NCBI GenBank assembly: GCA_050288085.1 | Contig: JBNKDD010000196.1 | Coordinates: 1 to 10,623 of the forward strand | Reading direction: 5' to 3' | DNA: 10,623 nucleotides | Source: JBNKDD01 sp050288085 | GTDB taxonomy: Bacteria > Chloroflexota > Anaerolineae > Aggregatilineales > UBA3940 | Shown here: one piece after another, positions 5,746-10,623 of the stretch | Numbering within the stretch: position 1 is the first letter of the stretch | How the letters are laid out: every line of letters begins with the position of its first letter | Notes under the pieces: model-generated | The model's database searches: none | What the model was told of the DNA's origin: nothing | What the model saw: only the letters and a program-made list of their open reading frames with translations | Made by a program: the position numbers and the translations under genes

Positions 5746-7200
5746 ATGGAAACCAACTACCAATTTCACCAAACTCCTTATTTTGGGGTTCTCTCCGAAA
5801 TGCAGATGAAGAGAATCTATCAGGCCACCCTGGAGGTCTTAACCCGCACCGGCGTAAATGTCCACAATGAGGAGGCCCGCCATTTGTTAGCGGAGGCGGG
5901 GGCAGAAGTCGAAGGGGTGCGAGTCTACATTCCCCCACATATCATTCAGGATGCGCTTGCTGTCAATCCGCGTTCGTTTTCATTGTGGCACCGCGACGGG
6001 AAACAGCGGATGCAAATTATTCCCGATCAGGTCTATTTTGGCCCTGGCCCATCCTGCACCTACTTTATCGATCCGGTCACCGGTGAGACCCGGAAAGTAC
6101 AGCGCGGTGATCCGGCGACAGTTGCCTGTGTGTGTGATGCGCTGCCCCACATTGATTACGTAATGGGCCTGGGATTAATCGGTGGGGACTATCACCGGTT
6201 AGCCCCGGTCTATGAGTTCGCGGAGATGGTGACCAATACGGTCAAACCGGTGCTGGCCTGGGCCTATTCGCCGGAGAATGTCTCTGATATTTACCAGATT
6301 GCGCTGGAAGTGGCAGGCAGTGAAAGGAATCTTCGCCGACGCCCGTTCTTTGCCCTCTTCTCAACCTTCCAACCACCGCTGCAACATACCAACGAAGACC
6401 TCGCCAATGTGTTATGGGCAGCGGAACACGATATCCCGATTATTTACTTAGGTGGAGGTGTTTCGGGGGCAACCGCCCCGATCACCGGGGCAGGGACGCT
6501 TGTCATTTCGTTAGCCGGGGCCTTGAGTGGTCTGGCGATCATCCAGTTGAAAAAACGAGGAACACCGGTCTGTATTGGCGCGGTCCCCAATCCGGTCGAT
6601 TTGCGCACCGGGCGGCCATCTTATGGAGGGCCGGAAACCAGCCTGTACAGCGCTGCAATGGCAGACCTGTCTCGCTATCTTGCTTTACCCTTCATGGGGA
6701 CAGCAGGCGCTTCTGAATCAAAGGTGCTCGACCTACAGGCTGCCATTGAGTCGGCGGTGCAGGTGGTGCTCTCCGGTCTAAGCGGAGCAGCGCTCGTACA
6801 TGACGTTGGTTTCCTGAACTGCGCCGAGGTCGGCTCACTCGAAATGTTGGTGATGAGCGACGAGATTATCTCGATGGTGCGGCGTATCCTGCGTGGTATT
6901 GAAGTCAACGACGAAACCCTGATGCTCGACGAGATCGACCGGGTTGGCCCCGGCGGGGAGTTCATGTCTTCAAAAGCAACGGCCCGTTTGTGCCGCAGCG
7001 AAATCTGGATACCCAGCCTGATGGATCGGGATATGTGGGAGAACTGGCAGGCCAAAGGTTCGAAAACCATGTCCGATCGGATCAAGGAACGTCTCAAAAA
7101 TATATTGGATGCACATGATCCGCCGCCGCTGCCCGATGGGGCAGCCGAACGGATCGACGAGATTATTAAAGCAGCAGAAGCACGTCTCCAGAAAAGTTAA
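5746..7200 (+). CDS. Trimethylamine methyltransferase (MttB) family protein, non-pyrrolysine type
   Basis: MttB-family enzymes move a methyl group from a quaternary or tertiary amine to a corrinoid protein. This 484-residue soluble protein covers the whole family length: N-terminal LSEMQMKRIYQATLEVLTRTGV, the FGPGPSCTYFIDPVTGE segment near 95-115, a glycine-rich barrel part around 230-250, and GTAGASESKVLDLQAAIES at 318-336, which is in the region where archaeal MttB carries pyrrolysine. There is no in-frame TAG, so it belongs to the large Pyl-less branch, whose studied members demethylate glycine betaine, proline betaine, carnitine or gamma-butyrobetaine. Substrate cannot be assigned here. 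No corrinoid-binding (MtgC-like) protein or second methyltransferase is encoded in the window. The gene starts 47 bases after the lyase-like gene; that gap holds nothing I recognise, and the ribosome site is weak (GAAG at 5738-5741). The next gene follows after 12 bases. Confidence 0.92.
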   Translation: METNYQFHQTPYFGVLSEMQMKRIYQATLEVLTRTGVNVHNEEARHLLAEAGAEVEGVRVYIPPHIIQDALAVNPRSFSLWHRDGKQRMQIIPDQVYFGPGPSCTYFIDPVTGETRKVQRGDPATVACVCDALPHIDYVMGLGLIGGDYHRLAPVYEFAEMVTNTVKPVLAWAYSPENVSDIYQIALEVAGSERNLRRRPFFALFSTFQPPLQHTNEDLANVLWAAEHDIPIIYLGGGVSGATAPITGAGTLVISLAGALSGLAIIQLKKRGTPVCIGAVPNPVDLRTGRPSYGGPETSLYSAAMADLSRYLALPFMGTAGASESKVLDLQAAIESAVQVVLSGLSGAALVHDVGFLNCAEVGSLEMLVMSDEIISMVRRILRGIEVNDETLMLDEIDRVGPGGEFMSSKATARLCRSEIWIPSLMDRDMWENWQAKGSKTMSDRIKERLKNILDAHDPPPLPDGAAERIDEIIKAAEARLQKS

Positions 7201-7212
7201 TAGTTGGCAGCT

Positions 7213-9480
7213 ATGAAACCATCTACGACACCGGTCATCGGAGGGGATGCTACCCGGATCGATGCCCTGGCGAAAGTAACCGGCCAGGCCCGGTATGCTG
7301 AAGATATCAAGCGGCCCGACCTGTTACATGCCAGGGTCTTGCGCAGCCCGCATCACCACGCCCGCCTGATCTCACTTGACACCGGAAAAGCCGCTCAACT
7401 GCCGGGGATTGTCCGAGTTCTGACCGCCGCCGATATCCCCGGTGAGAACGGTTTATTTGACTACAGTCGGGAAGAACCGGTACTTACCCCCATTGGGGCA
7501 ACGGTCAGAATGATCGGCGCACCGGTTGCTTTTGTAGTAGCCGATACATCAGAGCACGCCCAGGCCGGTATTGAGGCTATTCAAGCAGACTATGAAATTC
7601 TGCCCCATAGCTTTGATACGGCTGAGACTCTAAGCAAAGAAGCTTTTCCGATCTGTGGGGAGAACAATGTCCTCACCTCGTTTACGGTGAAACATGGCGA
7701 TCTGGAAGCAGCTTTTGAGCAGGCCGATCTGATCTATGAGGCCCGATATCACACCACCTTTCTCGAACACTGTGCCCTTGAGCGAGAGGCAGCTTTCGGC
7801 TATCTCGATGAGCAGGAGCGGATCACCGTCGTATGTGGGACTCATGAGCCGCACTGGCAGCAAAACTATATCGCCGGGGTGCTGGCGATTGACCCATCAC
7901 AGGTACGGGTGATTACCCCACCGACCGGCGGATCGTTCGGTGGGAAACAAGACCCCTGGCCCCATGTTGCCACAGGTCTGATGGTCTACTATGTGCGGCA
8001 GCCTGTCCGGCTGGCCTATTCGCGCCACGAGTCATTTGACGCCTCACCCAAGCGACATCCTTATGAAGTTGACTACCAGATTGGGGCTACCGAAGACGGC
8101 CACCTGACTGGTATCCGGGTGCGGATCAACGTCAACACCGGGGGATATGATGGGCATGGACAGTACATCCCTAACTATGCAGCGGTCGGCAGCGGTGGTC
8201 CCTATCTCTATAAAGCGGTCGATGCCCATGCCCAGAGCATCTACACCAATGGCCCAAAGGGGGGACAGTTCCGGGGATTTGGAACCTCTCAGCCAACCTT
8301 TGCACTGGAATCCACCCTCGATGAATTGATCGAAACGCTGAACGATGACCCAATAGATTTCCGCCTGCGGAATCGAATCCACCAGGATTCCATCTCGTTT
8401 CTGGGCTATCCGGTTGCCGAAAGTCTGGGCTATGCTGAAGTGCTGGAAGCCATCAGGCCGCGCTATCGAGAATTCATGGCGGAGGCGGAAGCGTTCAATG
8501 CCGGGTCAAATGGTCCACTTCGCAAAGGGATCGGGCTGGCCGGAATGTGGTATCGCTTCGGGAAGTCCGGACAACTCCGTGTGGAAACTCATGCTGAACT
8601 GGCCGAGGATGGACACTTCATCGCGAGGTGTTCGGCTCCCGATTACGGGCAGGGAATCGGCACGGTGATGGTCCAATTAGCGGCTGAAACGCTTGGTGTG
8701 TCCAGAGATCGGGTCGAGTTAATCAATGCCGATACCGCCCTGACTCCCGACAGCGGAATCCAGGGGGCATCACGGGCCACTTACTGGATCGGTAATTCCC
8801 TGTGTGATGCCTCACGCAATCTCAAAACAGGCATTCTGGCAACCGCCGCCGAGATGATGGACTGTGATCCTGCCGACCTGCTGCTAACCGATTCGCATGT
8901 CAAGTCGAAAAGCGACTCATCGAAGGCTATTTCGCTCCAGGAGGTCGCGCAGGAATTTGACCGCCAGGGACGCTCCCGGAGGGCAGTTGGCATCTTTGAT
9001 CTGACTCCGAACTACCCGGAAGATTCGCGGCCTGAATACACCCCTCACTTCGTCACCGGGACACACCTGGCCGAAGTGATCGTCGATACTGAGACTGGCC
9101 TGGTTGAAGTGCCGCGCATGGTAGCCGCTCACGATGTGGGTCGGGCTATCAACCCACCGGGCGCTCAGGGTCAGATCGAAGGGGCGATCTTAATGGGCCT
9201 GGGCATTGCCTTGACCGAGCAATACATACCGGGCAAAACCACCGGCTTTACCGATTATGTCCTGCCGATGGTCAGCGCCGTGCCAAAAACCGAGGTCATT
9301 CTGGTTGAAGTGTCGAGCTACCAGGGGCCATATGGAGCAAAGGGATTAGGGGAAGCGGCTATGCTGCCCTCCACCCCGGCGATTATCAACGCCATCTCGC
9401 GAGCCATCGGCATCCGTATCCGGGAAGTACCGGCAGTGCCCTGGAAAATTTTGGATGCCATCGGAGCAAAGAAGCCATAG
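7213..9480 (+). CDS. Xanthine dehydrogenase-family molybdopterin-binding subunit (Mo-hydroxylase large subunit)
   Basis: The catalytic subunit of a molybdenum hydroxylase, which inserts water-derived oxygen at a C-H next to N or at an activated carbon. From ATG 7213 it has 755 residues, the usual size for a separate large subunit. The N-terminal domain (GGDATRIDALAKVTGQARYAEDI onward, about 8-130) is the ab hammerhead domain; the rest binds the cofactor. Visible motifs are GGSFGGK at 239-245, QFRGFG at 352-357, GQG near Q480, GASRATYW at 518-525, and KGLGE at 710-714, where E714 matches the catalytic glutamate of the family. No 2Fe-2S or FAD domain is present, so small and medium subunits must come from elsewhere; none are encoded in the window. 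A TTG at 7204 could extend the protein by three residues but has no ribosome site, so the ATG is preferred. The gene sits 12 bases after the methyltransferase gene. Substrate unknown; purines, N-heterocycles and aryl-CoA compounds are all possible for this family. Confidence 0.93.
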   Translation: MKPSTTPVIGGDATRIDALAKVTGQARYAEDIKRPDLLHARVLRSPHHHARLISLDTGKAAQLPGIVRVLTAADIPGENGLFDYSREEPVLTPIGATVRMIGAPVAFVVADTSEHAQAGIEAIQADYEILPHSFDTAETLSKEAFPICGENNVLTSFTVKHGDLEAAFEQADLIYEARYHTTFLEHCALEREAAFGYLDEQERITVVCGTHEPHWQQNYIAGVLAIDPSQVRVITPPTGGSFGGKQDPWPHVATGLMVYYVRQPVRLAYSRHESFDASPKRHPYEVDYQIGATEDGHLTGIRVRINVNTGGYDGHGQYIPNYAAVGSGGPYLYKAVDAHAQSIYTNGPKGGQFRGFGTSQPTFALESTLDELIETLNDDPIDFRLRNRIHQDSISFLGYPVAESLGYAEVLEAIRPRYREFMAEAEAFNAGSNGPLRKGIGLAGMWYRFGKSGQLRVETHAELAEDGHFIARCSAPDYGQGIGTVMVQLAAETLGVSRDRVELINADTALTPDSGIQGASRATYWIGNSLCDASRNLKTGILATAAEMMDCDPADLLLTDSHVKSKSDSSKAISLQEVAQEFDRQGRSRRAVGIFDLTPNYPEDSRPEYTPHFVTGTHLAEVIVDTETGLVEVPRMVAAHDVGRAINPPGAQGQIEGAILMGLGIALTEQYIPGKTTGFTDYVLPMVSAVPKTEVILVEVSSYQGPYGAKGLGEAAMLPSTPAIINAISRAIGIRIREVPAVPWKILDAIGAKKP

Positions 9481-9492
9481 TACAATATATCC

Positions 9493-9498
9493 AGGAGG
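9493..9498 (+). promoter_or_regulatory. AGGAGG ribosome binding site fixing a TTG start
   Basis: A full consensus Shine-Dalgarno hexamer lies six bases before TTG 9505, in the 24-base gap after the hydroxylase gene. The frame has no ATG or GTG between the preceding stop and the first conserved residues, and the in-frame TTG at 9538 would remove N-terminal residues, so TTG 9505 is the best start. Confidence 0.75.
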
Positions 9499-9504
9499 GT
9501 TGGT

Positions 9505-10623
9505 TTGGACGGGAACGATCTTGCTGCTGCGTTCATCTTGAACACCACCTGGGAGGATTTGCCTCTTACTGTCCGACGCCGTGCCCGGATGTGCCTGTTG
9601 GATGATCTGGGTTCGGTTATTGGCGGAACGTTGAGCCGTATCAGCCAGATTTCCGCTGACTACTCAGCCCGGCGGTTACCCGGCGATGAGGCCACCATCC
9701 TGCTGCATGGCAAACGCGCCTCTACACATGGAGCGACTTTTGCCAATGCTAATGCCGGGAATGCCCTTGATATCGATGACGATATCCGACACACTCGCGG
9801 CCATCCTGGAGCACAGATTTTTTCGGCGGCATTGGCCTTCGCCGAGAAGGCAAACGCCAGCGGTAAATCATTGTTGGAGGCATTGGTGGTGGGCTACGAG
9901 ATCGCCTCACTGACCGGTCGATGCTGGCACGATCACCACGCGGTCTATCAAGCCTGCGGCTCGTGGGGTTCGGTGGCCTGTGCTGCTGTGGCTTCCCGGC
10001 TGATGGGATTAGAATCGGAGCAGGTGAAGCATGCACTTGGCATTGCTGATTACCATGCACCCAATGCTCCGATGATGCGCGATATTGACAATCCAGCCAT
10101 GTCGAAACATGCGATTGGTTGGGGAGCAATGAACGGTGTGATCGCCGCCGATTTAGCGGCATGCGGGTATACCGGTATTCCCAGCATCCTGGGCCATGAA
10201 CCCTATCAAGATTGGGCAACCGGGTTGGGCAATCATTATGTGATGGCGGATGGTGTTGGTATTAAGCGTTGGTGTTCCTGTGCCTGGGGGCATCCGAGTA
10301 TGGTCGCAGCTCAAAAGGTTGTCACCGAACACGGTCTCAAAATCTGGGAGATTGAACACATCAAGGTTTATGTATTTCATGCTGCGTGGCGGCTTCACCA
10401 GGACATACCCGAAACGACGGAACAGGCTCAATTCAGCTTGAAATGGCCGCTTGCTGCCCTGCTAATTGATGGAGAAGTTGGCCCCAATCAGGTATTGGAG
10501 CATCGCTTTGATGATCCAGAAGTGCGATCATTATTCGATAAGATCGAGCTAATCGAAGATCCGGAACTAGAGCGAATGTATCACCTCAACCAGACCTATG
10601 TTGATGTGCCAGAGGCTTACCTG
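9505..10623 (+). CDS. MmgE/PrpD family protein (2-methylcitrate dehydratase / aconitate decarboxylase / iminodisuccinate epimerase superfamily), 3' end outside window
   Basis: The frame is open from TTG 9505 to the last base, giving 373 residues of a family usually near 450, so the C-terminus is missing. Family members dehydrate 2-methylcitrate, decarboxylate cis-aconitate or epimerize iminodisuccinate; this branch has no assigned reaction. Visible family signatures are GNALDIDDD...GHPGAQ (D89 and D91-D93, H100), KHAIGWGAMNGV with K201, and the WCSCAWGHPS segment with K254, C257, C259 and H263. D89, H100, K201 and K254 appear to correspond to residues known as catalytic in human cis-aconitate decarboxylase (D93, H103, K207, K272), although small alignment shifts exist; the H277 position there is C259 here, so I do not expect that exact activity. 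It is the fifth gene of the enzyme block, 24 bases after the hydroxylase gene, and is probably cotranscribed with it. Confidence 0.92.
   Translation, partial: MDGNDLAAAFILNTTWEDLPLTVRRRARMCLLDDLGSVIGGTLSRISQISADYSARRLPGDEATILLHGKRASTHGATFANANAGNALDIDDDIRHTRGHPGAQIFSAALAFAEKANASGKSLLEALVVGYEIASLTGRCWHDHHAVYQACGSWGSVACAAVASRLMGLESEQVKHALGIADYHAPNAPMMRDIDNPAMSKHAIGWGAMNGVIAADLAACGYTGIPSILGHEPYQDWATGLGNHYVMADGVGIKRWCSCAWGHPSMVAAQKVVTEHGLKIWEIEHIKVYVFHAAWRLHQDIPETTEQAQFSLKWPLAALLIDGEVGPNQVLEHRFDDPEVRSLFDKIELIEDPELERMYHLNQTYVDVPEAYL

Noticed and set aside
5649..5870. Short plus-strand frame spanning the gap between the lyase-like and methyltransferase genes
   Set aside because: It overlaps both conserved genes in another frame, has no ribosome site and no recognisable domain.
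6675..7097. Minus-strand open frame of 140 codons inside the methyltransferase gene
   Set aside because: The sense frame has strong family similarity over its full length; the antisense product resembles nothing I know.
5746..7200. Pyrrolysine-encoding amber codon in the MttB-family gene
   Set aside because: No in-frame TAG occurs before the terminal TAA, and the region near residue 318-336 reads through with ordinary residues.
7204..7206. TTG as start of the molybdenum hydroxylase subunit
   Set aside because: It would add only three residues (MAA) before an ATG at 7213 and has no Shine-Dalgarno sequence at proper distance.
9749..10219. Minus-strand open frame of 156 codons at the right end
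   Set aside because: Overlaps the conserved core of the MmgE/PrpD protein; its Arg/Pro/Ser-rich product is typical of a shadow frame.

Overview
The window is 10.6 kb of densely packed, single-strand (all +) bacterial DNA with mid-50s % GC by eye. It carries eight protein-coding genes, of which the first and last are cut by the window edges. I see no rRNA, tRNA, CRISPR array, transposase or integrase. The organism cannot be fixed from sequence alone. The fused two-domain peptide-transport ATPase, GTG/TTG starts with strong Shine-Dalgarno sites, and the mix of a pyrrolysine-free MttB-type methyltransferase with an Fe-S protein of a type common in anaerobes suggest an environmental, probably anaerobic or facultative bacterium. 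Chloroflexota is my best guess, as low-confidence inference.

Layout. Left block (2-3220): the C-terminal part of a DppC/OppC-type ABC permease, then a single polypeptide carrying both peptide-transport ATPases (DppD-DppF type), then a CBS-pair plus ACT-domain protein whose GTG start lies inside the end of the ATPase gene. A perfect 24-bp palindrome (3234-3257) follows this block. Right block (3291-10623): a cysteine-rich protein with two ferredoxin motifs; a 3-methylaspartate ammonia-lyase-like enolase-superfamily enzyme, joined to the Fe-S gene by an ATGA overlap; a trimethylamine methyltransferase (MttB) family protein without pyrrolysine; the molybdopterin-binding large subunit of a xanthine dehydrogenase-type hydroxylase; and an MmgE/PrpD-family protein that runs off the right edge.

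How they may work together. Spacing between genes is small (overlaps of 4 and 11 bp, gaps of 12 to 70 bp), so this looks like one catabolic operon or two consecutive ones: import of a small peptide-like or amino-acid-like compound, then methyl transfer, hydroxylation, ammonia elimination or a related enolization, and hydration/dehydration or isomerization of a carboxylic acid product. The order of reactions and the substrate are unknown. A methylated or N-substituted amino acid is a reasonable inference because MttB relatives demethylate quaternary amines, methylaspartate ammonia-lyase acts on amino dicarboxylates, and MmgE/PrpD proteins act on polycarboxylates. The corrinoid protein, the second methyltransferase, and the FAD and 2Fe-2S subunits of the hydroxylase that such enzymes normally need are not in the window.

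The points most worth following are the lyase-like enzyme, which keeps the whole catalytic set but has a changed substrate pocket and a 54-residue insertion, and the unusual combination of enzyme families in one cluster.
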